This document shows positions 1 to 7,617 of a stretch of DNA of 28,107 bases, one piece after another. The stretch is taken from assembly GCA_016869415.1 (NCBI GenBank), contig VGEI01000007.1:1-28107 (forward strand). Reading direction: 5' to 3'. A program made the position numbers and the translations under genes. This DNA comes from Alphaproteobacteria bacterium (GTDB lineage: Bacteria > Pseudomonadota > Alphaproteobacteria > CACIAM-22H2). The notes under the pieces are model-generated. The model did no database searches. It saw only the letters and a list, made by a program, of their open reading frames with translations, and was not told where the DNA came from. Each line of letters opens with the position of its first letter. Position 1 is the stretch's first letter.

Positions 1-113
1 GCCTGCGGCGAGGGCAGCAGCACCGGGTCGACCAGGCGCACCCAGACCGCCAGATACCAGGCGGCAACCAGCCCGACGATGCCCAGCAGAGGCAGGAAGG
101 ATTCGCGCTTCAT
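1..113 (-). CDS. ABC transporter permease, NitT/TauT (SsuC/TauC) type, N-terminal fragment
   Basis: This is the first 37 or so codons of a minus-strand gene that runs off the left edge. The visible product starts MKRESFLPLLGIVG and continues with a hydrophobic stretch (residues about 6-26) and then LVDPVLLPSPQ. That pattern (first membrane helix, then a short loop ending in LLPSP) is typical of SsuC/TauC-family permease N-termini. It follows the matching ATPase and binding-protein genes on the same strand, so it is the expected membrane subunit of that importer. It is separated from the ATPase gene by 247 bp that hold a dispersed repeat. Only a weak ribosome binding site is visible. The substrate is unknown; the operon context suggests a pyrimidine-related compound, which is inference. 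Confidence 0.7.
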   Translation of the reverse strand, partial: MKRESFLPLLGIVGLVAAWYLAVWVRLVDPVLLPSPQ

Positions 114-136
114 GGAAAAGCTCTGCGGTCCTGAAT

Positions 137-333
137 CCTTCTCCGCACGAAGTGGGGAGAGGGAGGGGACCCATTGCGAAGCAATGGGGAGGGTGAGGTG
201 TCTTGTGAACCCGAGCCAGCCCACCTCACCCGCTCGCTACCGCGCAAACGCTTCGCGTTGCGCGGAGCTCGCCATCCTCTCCCCCCTCGGCGCACGCGCG
301 AAGCGCGCGGCGCCTTAGGGCGGAGAGGGTTAG
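137..333 (-). repeat. Mosaic palindromic intergenic repeat, copy 1
   Basis: Read on the minus strand, this begins CTAACCCTCTCCGCCCTAAG and ends near CCCACTTCGTGCGGAGA. The same ordered blocks occur on the plus strand at 21596-21849, so the two copies are inverted relative to each other. Shared blocks include GAGGGGGGAGAGG, AGCGTTTGCGCGGTAGCGAG, CGGGTGAGGTGGG, CACCTCACCCTCCC and CCCTCCCTCTCCCC. Two segments between blocks differ completely between copies but form small hairpins in each (here CATTGC/GCAATG, plus a CGCGC-rich one). It fills most of the 247-bp gap between the ATPase and permease genes. Short open frames across it are not genes. No transposase or target duplication was recognised. 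Confidence 0.8.
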
Positions 334-360
334 TGGGAGCACTGCTGCACATCACGACGA

Positions 361-1176
361 TCATCCCTTGCGCACCTCGCGCTGGAAGACCTCGAGGCAG
401 TGTGCCTTAAGCTGAACGAAGCCGGCGTCGGACAATGTCTCGTCGGTACGCGGACGCGGCGCCTCGTTCCGGGGGAAGTCGGCGACGCGCGCCGGCCGTC
501 GGGAGAGCAGCAGGATGCGGTCGGCAAGGTATACCGCCTCCTCGAGATCGTGCGAGACCAGGACCATGGTGGTGCCGGTCTCCTGAAAGATGCGCTGCAG
601 CTGCTCGCGCATGAAGAGCGTCATCTCGTAGTCGAGCGCGGAGAAGGGCTCGTCGAGGAACAGCACCTCGGGTTCGACCACCAGGGCCCGCATGATGGAG
701 ATCAGCTGCTGCTGCCCGCCGGACAGCTCGTAGGGATAGCGCTGCAGGTCGATCTTGACGCCGAGATGCTCTACCAGCCGCTCGACCCGCGCCCGGCGCT
801 CGGCCTTGGGCAGGCTCATGTGCTTGAGCGGGTACTCGATGTTGTCGATCGAGCGCAGCCAGGGGAACAGTGCCTCGCGGTAGTTCTGGAAGACGTAGCC
901 GAACTTGATCTCCTTGAGCGTCTTGCCGGCGAAAAAGATCTCGCCGGCATCGATCGGGATCAGCCCGGCGATCATGTTGATCAGCGTCGACTTGCCGCAG
1001 CCGTTCGGCCCGAAGACCGAGACGAATTTGCCGCGCGGGATGTCGAGGTCGAGCCTGTCGTAGACGACCGCGCCGTTGAACTGCTTCGACAGGCCGCGGA
1101 TGGTGATGTGGGCGGGGGCGTCGGCAGGCTGGCCGCTGCCTTGAACGATCTTCACTGCCGACGCACCCCGCTCCAT
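361..1176 (-). CDS. ABC transporter ATP-binding protein, NitT/TauT (SsuB/TauB) family
   Basis: A 271-residue cytoplasmic ATPase that powers a NitT/TauT-type importer. Walker A is GPNGCGKST (residues 56-64), the Q-loop lies in YVFQNYREALFPW (about 94-106), the ABC signature is LSGGQQQ (151-157), Walker B is VLFLDEP (171-177), and the switch histidine is in LVSHDLEEA. FQNYREALFPW and SHDLEEAVYLAD are characteristic of the SsuB/TauB/NrtD group. It starts 17 nt after the binding-protein stop, so the two are co-transcribed. The first 25 residues or so precede the ABC fold and could be shortened if translation starts internally, but no better start is visible. The downstream permease is separated by a repeat. 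Substrate cannot be read from the ATPase. Confidence 0.93.
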   Translation of the reverse strand: MERGASAVKIVQGSGQPADAPAHITIRGLSKQFNGAVVYDRLDLDIPRGKFVSVFGPNGCGKSTLINMIAGLIPIDAGEIFFAGKTLKEIKFGYVFQNYREALFPWLRSIDNIEYPLKHMSLPKAERRARVERLVEHLGVKIDLQRYPYELSGGQQQLISIMRALVVEPEVLFLDEPFSALDYEMTLFMREQLQRIFQETGTTMVLVSHDLEEAVYLADRILLLSRRPARVADFPRNEAPRPRTDETLSDAGFVQLKAHCLEVFQREVRKG

Positions 1177-1193
1177 GACTTGCCCAACTGATC

Positions 1194-2162
1194 TCAGAAC
1201 ACTTGCAGGTACTTGTTGACGTCGACCTTCTCAGTCAACGTCCCGGTCTGGGTCGAGAAGTCGATGAACTTCTGGAAGTCGGCCTTGTCCTTGGCCGTCA
1301 GATCCTTGGCCGCGAAGTAGCGGACCATCGGCACCGTGTCGACCACGTCGTCCGGCGTGAAGGTGTTCTTGATGAGGTGCTTGCGCGTCTCGGCCGGGTT
1401 GGTGTTGATCAGGTCCATGGCCTTGTGCCAGGCCAGCGTGAAGCGCCGGGCTACATCGGGCTTCGCCTTGATGAAGTCGGTGGTCAGGGCGCAGCCGCCG
1501 ACGAAGGCGTTGGCCTCCGGGTTGCCCAGCACGTAGTTGGCGATGACACCGGCTTCCAACGTCGAGGCTACGCCCATCTTGCGCATAGTCGAGGCGTTGG
1601 GCTCCAGCGTGTAGCCGGCGTCGAAGGTGCCGGCCGTCATGGCGTTGACGTGCTGGCCCATGTCGAGCTGGTCGATGGTGTAGTCGCCGTCCTTTAGGCC
1701 GACCGCCGCCAGCGCCGCCTTGGCCATGGTCACGTTCGCCGGGCCGGGCGCCGACATGATCTTGGCGCCCTTGAGGTCCTTGAGCGAGGTGGCGTTGTAG
1801 CCCTTGCGGATGACGAACTGCTCCATCTGATAGGTGCGGTTCTGGCTGTTGACCGAGATGTACATGGCCACGCCGGGCTTCTTGATGTTGGCGTTCATGC
1901 CCTCGATGGTCACCAGCACGGCGGCGGCGTCGATCTGGTTGCCGATCATGGCCGCGACGTTCGGCGGCCCGCCGATCAGCCGGGTCATCTCCGGCTCGAT
2001 GTTCTGCTCCTTGAAGTAGCCTTTCTCGAGCGCCACGAAATAGGGCAGCGTCGAGCTCACCGGGAAGACGCCGACCCGCACCTTGTCCTGGGCGAGAGCC
2101 GGTGTCGCGGCGAGAGCGGTGAAAGCAGCAAGAGCGAATGCCCGAATAGCGATGTTACCCAT
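1194..2162 (-). CDS. ABC transporter substrate-binding protein, NitT/TauT family
   Basis: A 322-residue periplasmic binding protein. I chose the ATG at 2162 because a strong AGGAGGT ribosome binding site lies about 6 nt upstream and because it starts a clean signal peptide: basic start, hydrophobic core, and ALA before QDKVRVG (cleavage near residue 24). The longer frame adds an unlikely N-terminus. FVALEKGYFKEQNIEPEMTR and the following GGPPNVAAMIGNQIDAA are hallmark SsuA/NMT1-family segments (lobe 1, then the substrate-contact loop). It lies 52 nt downstream of the barbiturase-family gene and 17 nt upstream of its ATPase, so it is probably the recognition subunit of an importer serving this catabolic operon. 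Sulfonates, nitrate and pyrimidine precursors are all ligands in the wider family; the actual ligand is not readable. Confidence 0.92.
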   Translation of the reverse strand: MGNIAIRAFALAAFTALAATPALAQDKVRVGVFPVSSTLPYFVALEKGYFKEQNIEPEMTRLIGGPPNVAAMIGNQIDAAAVLVTIEGMNANIKKPGVAMYISVNSQNRTYQMEQFVIRKGYNATSLKDLKGAKIMSAPGPANVTMAKAALAAVGLKDGDYTIDQLDMGQHVNAMTAGTFDAGYTLEPNASTMRKMGVASTLEAGVIANYVLGNPEANAFVGGCALTTDFIKAKPDVARRFTLAWHKAMDLINTNPAETRKHLIKNTFTPDDVVDTVPMVRYFAAKDLTAKDKADFQKFIDFSTQTGTLTEKVDVNKYLQVF

Positions 2163-2214
2163 GGAAGACCTCCTCTTCTTCTCCGTGTTCCGATGATTGC
2201 ATAGGCCTTGCCGG

Positions 2215-3309
2215 TTATTCGCCCATGTCGACGATGGCAATGACCGGACCGCCGCCGTGCGGCCCCTGGTGCATTGCGTCGACGGAAACGAACACCGCGG
2301 GGTCGCCGATCGCCGTGGCCGCCACGCCGCCGACCGCAGCCTTGGAGTGGCGGTGGTGGTGGACGTCCGAATCGTCGAGCATGATCTGACGGCGGCCGCG
2401 CAGCTTGGCGCGGCGGTCGGCCTCGCATTTCATGAAGCAATTGACCAAACGGCCCTTTAGATCCTCGGCCCGGGCGCGCTTCGGCAGGTCGAGCCCGGCG
2501 TTGCGGATCGCATCGTAAATGCCGTCGATGTCGAGCGCGTCCTTCATCACCGAATGGCCGATGCGGTAGCGTCCGCCGGCCCCGGCCTTGTTGCCCAGCA
2601 GAACGATCTGGGCCCGGGTCAGCTCGACACCCGATGAACAGGAGGCGACCGAGGAATGGAGGTCGAGGTTTTTGCAGATCTCCTCGGCCTTGGGCATCTT
2701 GATCTCGCCCAGCGCTACGGCGATGCCGAGGCCGGTCGTGCCGTTGGAGACGCCCATCGAATCGTGGACCTCGCAGAACACCGTCTTGCCGCGATGCTCG
2801 GCGTCCTGCACGGAATCGACCGTCAGCAGCGGCGTCTTCGTCTGGACGTAGTGGACGTCCTTGGGGTTGCTGATGCCGGCGTCTTTCATCGCGCGGCGCA
2901 CGCCCTCGGCGACCTTCTTCACCATGGTCGGGCGGCCGATATCCTCGGGGAAAATCTCGTCGCTCAGCGCCGTGCCGATCACCAGGCGGTCCTTCTTTTT
3001 CGGTCCCGTCTTGCTGTTGCGCGCGAAGACCGTGGCATGCGGCGTGATCACGCCGTCGCAGCCGCCGGACCAGACCATGGGGATCTGCTTGATCTCCTTC
3101 TCGCCGCGCTTGCCGTGCTTGAGCAGCACGCCGCGGAAGGCCTGGTCGGCGAGGATGCGGGTGAAGTCGTTGACCCCGCCATTGCCCTCGGTCTTGCCGA
3201 TGACGGCGATCACCTGGTCGGCAGTGAACTGACCCTTCTTGATGCAGTCCTCGACGCCGGAAGCGTCCGACACCGACTTGATCTCGACTTTCGCGACTTC
3301 AATGGCCAT
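2215..3309 (-). CDS. Barbiturase / cyanuric acid hydrolase family ring-opening amidohydrolase
   Basis: A 364-residue enzyme of the small AtzD/TrzD/barbiturase family, which hydrolyses one amide bond of cyanuric acid or barbiturate. The fold is three repeated units, each supplying a Lys-Ser pair. Visible candidates are K39 (VIGKTEGNG) with S81 (VWSGG), K158 (VQTKTPLLT) with S226 (SCSSGVE), and K294 (FMKCEA) with S342 (FVSVDAMHQG). The C-terminal HQGPHGGGP matches the family's glycine-rich metal site, and the length is typical (about 360-370). AAGGAG precedes the ATG by about 10 nt. The operon holds a uracil-type permease and a molybdenum hydroxylase, which favours barbiturate over cyanuric acid: barbiturate is what such a hydroxylase makes from uracil in the oxidative pathway known from Rhodococcus. 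Family membership is near certain; substrate is inferred. Confidence 0.9.
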   Translation of the reverse strand: MAIEVAKVEIKSVSDASGVEDCIKKGQFTADQVIAVIGKTEGNGGVNDFTRILADQAFRGVLLKHGKRGEKEIKQIPMVWSGGCDGVITPHATVFARNSKTGPKKKDRLVIGTALSDEIFPEDIGRPTMVKKVAEGVRRAMKDAGISNPKDVHYVQTKTPLLTVDSVQDAEHRGKTVFCEVHDSMGVSNGTTGLGIAVALGEIKMPKAEEICKNLDLHSSVASCSSGVELTRAQIVLLGNKAGAGGRYRIGHSVMKDALDIDGIYDAIRNAGLDLPKRARAEDLKGRLVNCFMKCEADRRAKLRGRRQIMLDDSDVHHHRHSKAAVGGVAATAIGDPAVFVSVDAMHQGPHGGGPVIAIVDMGE

Positions 3310-3339
3310 TGCCTCTGAACTCCTTGCTGCGATGCGGAC

Positions 3340-3363
3340 CCGCGGGCGGCTGTCCGCCCGCGG
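3340..3363 (-). other. Intercistronic hairpin between NCS2 permease and barbiturase genes
   Basis: A perfect 10-bp inverted repeat (CCGCGGGCGG and CCGCCCGCGG) with a 4-nt loop lies in the 66-nt gap between the permease stop and the barbiturase start. It is not followed by a U-tract in the direction of transcription. It is better explained as an mRNA processing or stabilising hairpin than as a full terminator. Confidence 0.6.
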
Positions 3364-3375
3364 ACCGTTACCCTT

Positions 3376-4752
3376 TTACTTCGTTGTGTCCGCCGGCCGC
3401 ATCGCCTGGAACACGAGGTTCAGCACGATGCCCACCACCGCGGCCGTGGCGATCGCCGGCAGGCCGCTGGGGAAGATCCCGGGGATCTTGATCGGCAGGA
3501 AGCCGCCGGGGTAGCCGATATTGCCGCCAATACCGATGACCATGATGACCGCGCCGACCGCCAGGGTCAGCGGGTCGAACATGTTCACTTTGTGCTCCTG
3601 CATCAGGGCAATGCCCTGCATGCCGATGACGCCGAACAGGTAGAGCGCCAGGCCGCCGCTGACGAACACCGGGATGGTGCCGACGAAGGCGGAGAGCTTG
3701 CCAATGAAGGCGAGGACGACGCAGATGGCGCCGGCCGCGATCAGCACCGGCCCGGAGTAGTTGCGGGTGATGGCCATCAGCGAGTTGTTCTCGCCGTAGT
3801 TGGTGCCGGCCGTGGCGCCGAACAGGCCGTGGATGAAGTCACCCACGCCGTCGAGCACCAGGTTGGTGCCGACATGCTGGTCGAGATGATACTTCTCGCG
3901 GCCCTGCTCCTCGGCCAGGCGGTCGGCGTAGAGGCTGATCTGGTAGAGATGCGCCGTCGATTCCGGGATGGTGGCCAGGGCCATGATCGAGATGCTGAAG
4001 ATCGCCGTCGCCACCATCGGGCCAGTGAAGTCCGGCAAGGTGATGTGCGGCGCGGTGATGAACGGCGACGAGGCGACACGGGCGAAGCTGATCTGGTCGG
4101 GTGCGACGATCAGCGTCACGATGTAGCCGGCGACGGCACCGATGAGGATCGGCAGCATGCCGACGAAGCCCTTGCCGCGCAGCAGATGCGAGGCGCCGAT
4201 GGTCACGATCAGCGTCAGCAGGGCGATACCCCAGTAGCCGCCGTTGTTGAAGAAGGACATGTCGAGCGCCGCCTTGGCGAGACCGATGCCGATGACGCAG
4301 GCGACCGAACCGGTGACGATCGGCGGCAGCACCTTGTCGACCGCCGCCTTGCCCGCCTTCTTGATGGCGAAGCCGACGATGATGTTGAGGATGCCGGTGG
4401 CGATGATGCCGGCCTGCATCACCGCGATGACGTTGTCGGGCGCCGGCTGGCCGAACTGCACGGTGTGGCCCATGGCGCTGGCGATGCCGAGATAGGCGGC
4501 GATGTAGCTGAAGCTCGAGCCGTAGAAGAGCGGGATGAACATGCCGATCGAGCGCTTGGAGAGCACCAGCGCCACGATCGTCGAGATGCCAGCGCCGAGC
4601 AGCACCGTCTGCACGTGGAAGCCGCAGAGCAGGGCGACGAGAACCGTCGCCGGGAACATCGTGATGACGTGCTGCAGGCCGAGCAGCACCAGCCGGGCAG
4701 GCTCTGGCACGTCGTTGGGCAGATAACCAGGAACCTCTGTCTTCGTTGTCAT
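3376..4752 (-). CDS. NCS2 family nucleobase permease, uracil (UraA/PyrP) type
   Basis: A 458-residue inner-membrane proton symporter for nucleobases, with about a dozen to fourteen hydrophobic segments. It opens with LGLQHVITMFPATVLVALL, which matches the UraA GLQHxxAMFGATVLVP start. Substrate-site residues are recognisable: E264 in TIPESTAHLY aligns with UraA Glu241, and E321 in TNYGENNSLMAITRNYS (317-333) aligns with Glu290. The YGENxxxMAITRxYS form is the uracil-permease version rather than the xanthine/urate version. A GAGGGAG site precedes the ATG. It lies 25 nt after the molybdenum hydroxylase large-subunit gene and upstream of barbiturase, which strongly suggests import of uracil, thymine or a close analogue for this pathway. 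Confidence 0.93.
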   Translation of the reverse strand: MTTKTEVPGYLPNDVPEPARLVLLGLQHVITMFPATVLVALLCGFHVQTVLLGAGISTIVALVLSKRSIGMFIPLFYGSSFSYIAAYLGIASAMGHTVQFGQPAPDNVIAVMQAGIIATGILNIIVGFAIKKAGKAAVDKVLPPIVTGSVACVIGIGLAKAALDMSFFNNGGYWGIALLTLIVTIGASHLLRGKGFVGMLPILIGAVAGYIVTLIVAPDQISFARVASSPFITAPHITLPDFTGPMVATAIFSISIMALATIPESTAHLYQISLYADRLAEEQGREKYHLDQHVGTNLVLDGVGDFIHGLFGATAGTNYGENNSLMAITRNYSGPVLIAAGAICVVLAFIGKLSAFVGTIPVFVSGGLALYLFGVIGMQGIALMQEHKVNMFDPLTLAVGAVIMVIGIGGNIGYPGGFLPIKIPGIFPSGLPAIATAAVVGIVLNLVFQAMRPADTTK

Positions 4753-4777
4753 GATCCTAACTCCCTCTTTTTTGAAG

Positions 4778-7150
4778 TTAACGGACTCGGGCTTGCTGAG
4801 ACGCAGTGATGTTATCGGCCGAACCGGCCAGTTCCCACAACCGGCTTGGGCTCAGCGGGATCTCGTTGAGCTCGATGCCCTTGTCGGGCAGGCCCAGCGC
4901 ATCCTCGACCGCCTGGGCAAAGAGCGGGCCGACCGGAATGGCGCCGGCCTCGCCGGCTCCCTTGATGCCCAGCGGATTGAGCGGCGAAGGTGTTACCGTG
5001 TGGTCGAGCGTCATGCGCGGCACGTCCAAGGCCGTCGGGATCAGGTAGTCGGCCAGCGAGGCATTGCGCAACTGGCCTTGCCCGTCGAAGACCAGCTGCT
5101 CGTAGAAGGCATTGCCGATGCCCTGCGCCACGCCGCCGTGAATCTGGCCGGCAAGGATCAGCGGGTTGATCACCGTGCCGCAATCGTGGACCACGACGTA
5201 GTCCTTGATCTCGACCATCAGGGTCTCGGGATCGACCTCGACGATCATGGCGTGTACGCCGGCAGCGGTCGCCCCCATCTCCGGCCCGAAATAGCTGGTC
5301 GCTTCAAGGCCGGGCTCGGTGCCGGGCTTGACCGCGCCGCGCATCGGGTTGGCCACGTTGGCCAGTACACCGAGGGCGACCGACTTGCCCGGCACGCCGT
5401 TGACCGTAACCTTGCCGTCTTCGATCACCAGATCCGCCTCGGCGCACTCGAAATGCTCCGCGGCGGTGCGCAGGATCTTCTGGCGCACGACCTTGGCCGC
5501 CTCGTTGACCGCGTTGCCGGCGACCACGGCGCCGCGGCTGGCGAAGGTGCCGGCACCCCAATAGAACTGGTCGGTGTCGCCGGTGACGACCTCGATATCG
5601 GTCACCTTTGCGCCGACCTGGTCGGCAACGATCTGGGCGAAGCTGGTATAATGGCCTTGCCCCTGCGTGCCGATGCCGGTGGCGACGCTGACCTTGCCGC
5701 TGGCCTGCACCTGCACCTTGGCACCCTCGTAGGGGCCGATCCCCGTGCCTTCGACGTAAGCGACGATGCCGAGACCGAGATGCTTGCCCTTCGCCCGTTG
5801 GCGCGCCTGCTCGTCGCGGAAGCCGGCGTAGCCGATGGCCTTGAGCGCCTTGTCGAGGATCGGGCCGTAGTTGCCGCTGTCGTAGGTCAGCGCCGTGAAA
5901 TCCTGGTAGATGATCTGATTGTTGTAAGGGAAGTCGTCGGGCGGGATGAAATTGCGCCGCCTGATCTCGGCGCGATCCAGCTTCAGCTCGCGTGCCGCGA
6001 TATCGAGCAGCCGTTCGATGACGAAGACGCCGTGCTGGCGGCCTGCACCCCGGTAGGGAGTGACGATCGGCTTGTTGGTGAACAGCGCCGTGAAAGTGCT
6101 GTCGTAGTTCGGGATGTGATAGGGGCCGAGCAGCGTGCACTGGCTGTTGATCGGTACGGTTAGGCCGTAGGGATCGTAGGCGCCGGTATCGTGCAAGAAG
6201 ACGTCCTTGACGCCGAGGATGCGGCCGTCAGTGGTCAGGGCGATCTCGGCGTCGTGCAGTTGGCCGCGTTCGTGGGTGGTGGCGAAAAAATGCTCGAAGC
6301 GGTCCTCGATCCACTTGATCGGCCGGGCGAGCTTCCGTGCCGCCCAGGGGAGGATGACCTCCTCCGGATAGAACATCATGATCTTGGGGCCGAAGCCACC
6401 GCCGATGAAGGGGGCGATGACCCGCACCTGGCGTTCGCTCAGGCCGAGCATGGCGGCCAGGCCATTGCGCAGGAAGACCGGCGCCTGGGTGGTGTCCCAG
6501 ATGGTCATGCGGTCGGCCTTGGCGTCCCAGTGCGCGACCACGCCGCGCGTCTCGATGGGCAGTGATGAGCCGCGGTCGTAGAGGAAGCGGCGCTTGATGA
6601 CACAGGCGGCGCCGGCGACTGCTTTCGCGTAGTCGCCCTTGATCTGGCGGACATGGGCGGCGACGTTGGTCTTGAGATCATCGTGCACGAAGCCGGACCT
6701 GGCATCGCGCGCCTGCTCGAGGTCGACGACCGCCGGCAGCTCCTCGTAGTCGACGACCACCTCGGCGACGGCGTCCTCGGCGATGTAGCGGTCTTCGGCG
6801 ATGACCACGGCGACCGGCTCGCCGGCATGGCGCACCTTGTCCTTGACAAGCGGCACCTGCGTGCGTTCGTTGAAGGTGATGCCGGCGATCGGCGGCGGCG
6901 GAACCAGCAGGAAACCCGGCCGCCAGTACGCTCCGAGATCGGTGGCGGTGTAGATGGCGACGACGCCGGGACGTTTTTTGGCCGCTTGTGTGTCGATGCC
7001 GCGGATGCGGGCGTGCGCGTAGGGGCTGCGCACGAAAGCCGCGTGCAGCATTCGCGGCAGTTCGACATCGTCGACGAACAGCGCCTTGCCCTGGAGCAGG
7101 CGCCCGTCCTCGTTGCGCTTGATGGGCTGGCCGAAGCTGCGTATGCTCAT
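4778..7150 (-). CDS. Molybdenum hydroxylase large subunit (CoxL/xanthine dehydrogenase-like), candidate uracil/thymine oxidising enzyme
   Basis: A 790-residue molybdopterin-cytosine-dinucleotide-type subunit of the xanthine oxidase family. The start at 7150 overlaps the 2Fe-2S subunit stop by 4 nt (ATGA); longer readings run through the small-subunit gene in another frame. GGGFG (250-254) and TGIGTQGQGH (491-500) are molybdopterin-contact motifs. PYRGAGR (365-371) is the active-site loop; it resembles the form II AYRGAGR loop and lacks the Cys of true CO dehydrogenases (AYRCSFR). GAGEAG (731-736) carries the family's catalytic Glu (E734). The enzyme should hydroxylate a carbon next to ring nitrogen using water. 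Between a uracil-type permease and barbiturase, the natural substrates are uracil or thymine, oxidised to barbiturate or 5-methylbarbiturate. Purines, nicotinate or other heterocycles remain possible. Confidence 0.93.
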   Translation of the reverse strand: MSIRSFGQPIKRNEDGRLLQGKALFVDDVELPRMLHAAFVRSPYAHARIRGIDTQAAKKRPGVVAIYTATDLGAYWRPGFLLVPPPPIAGITFNERTQVPLVKDKVRHAGEPVAVVIAEDRYIAEDAVAEVVVDYEELPAVVDLEQARDARSGFVHDDLKTNVAAHVRQIKGDYAKAVAGAACVIKRRFLYDRGSSLPIETRGVVAHWDAKADRMTIWDTTQAPVFLRNGLAAMLGLSERQVRVIAPFIGGGFGPKIMMFYPEEVILPWAARKLARPIKWIEDRFEHFFATTHERGQLHDAEIALTTDGRILGVKDVFLHDTGAYDPYGLTVPINSQCTLLGPYHIPNYDSTFTALFTNKPIVTPYRGAGRQHGVFVIERLLDIAARELKLDRAEIRRRNFIPPDDFPYNNQIIYQDFTALTYDSGNYGPILDKALKAIGYAGFRDEQARQRAKGKHLGLGIVAYVEGTGIGPYEGAKVQVQASGKVSVATGIGTQGQGHYTSFAQIVADQVGAKVTDIEVVTGDTDQFYWGAGTFASRGAVVAGNAVNEAAKVVRQKILRTAAEHFECAEADLVIEDGKVTVNGVPGKSVALGVLANVANPMRGAVKPGTEPGLEATSYFGPEMGATAAGVHAMIVEVDPETLMVEIKDYVVVHDCGTVINPLILAGQIHGGVAQGIGNAFYEQLVFDGQGQLRNASLADYLIPTALDVPRMTLDHTVTPSPLNPLGIKGAGEAGAIPVGPLFAQAVEDALGLPDKGIELNEIPLSPSRLWELAGSADNITASQQARVR

Positions 7151-7617
7151 CTGGCCATCCGTTGCGAGGCCAGCTTCACCGCGTCGACGATGTTCTGGTA
7201 ACCGGTGCAGCGGCAGAGATTGCCCGACAGCGCCTCGCGGATCTCGTCCTCGCTCGGGTTGGGCGTCTCCGCCAGGAACGCCGTCATGGTCGTCAGCATG
7301 CCGGGCGTGCAGTAACCGCATTGCAGGGCGTGCGTGTCGCGGAAAGCTTCCTGCAGCGGGCTCAGCTTGCCGTCAGTGGAGAGGCCTTCGATGGTGGTGA
7401 CCGCCCGGCCGTTCGTCTGGGCGGCTAACATCAGGCAGGAGCGCACCGGCAGTCCGTCGAGCAGGATGGTGCAGGCGCCGCACACACCATGTTCACAGCC
7501 GACATGCGTGCCGGTGAGACCGAGATCGTGACGCAGGAAGTCGCTGAGCAGCAGCCGGGCTTCGACCTGGCGCTCGTGAGTCGTGCCGTTCACGGTGACG
7601 GAGACCTTGTGGCTCAT
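7147..7617 (-). CDS. Molybdenum hydroxylase 2Fe-2S subunit (CoxS-like)
   Basis: A 156-residue electron-transfer subunit with both clusters' ligands intact. The plant-ferredoxin-like cluster uses C41, C46, C49 (CEHGVCGAC) and C61; the C-terminal cluster uses C100, C103 (CGYC), C135 and C137 (CRC in SGNLCRCTGYQNI). This is full length for CoxS/XdhC-type small subunits. It passes electrons from the molybdenum centre to the FAD subunit. The gene overlaps both neighbours by 4 nt (ATGA at each end), giving the classical FAD, Fe-S, Mo gene order and suggesting translational coupling for stoichiometric assembly. Confidence 0.97.
   Translation of the reverse strand: MSHKVSVTVNGTTHERQVEARLLLSDFLRHDLGLTGTHVGCEHGVCGACTILLDGLPVRSCLMLAAQTNGRAVTTIEGLSTDGKLSPLQEAFRDTHALQCGYCTPGMLTTMTAFLAETPNPSEDEIREALSGNLCRCTGYQNIVDAVKLASQRMAR

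Noticed and set aside
79..410. Several short open frames over the left intergenic region
   Set aside because: They lie across the dispersed repeat and have repeat-like, Arg-rich translations.
4778..7321. Longer start for the molybdenum hydroxylase large subunit
   Set aside because: The extra 57 residues are an out-of-frame reading of the 2Fe-2S subunit gene; the ATGA overlap at 7147-7150 is the natural start.
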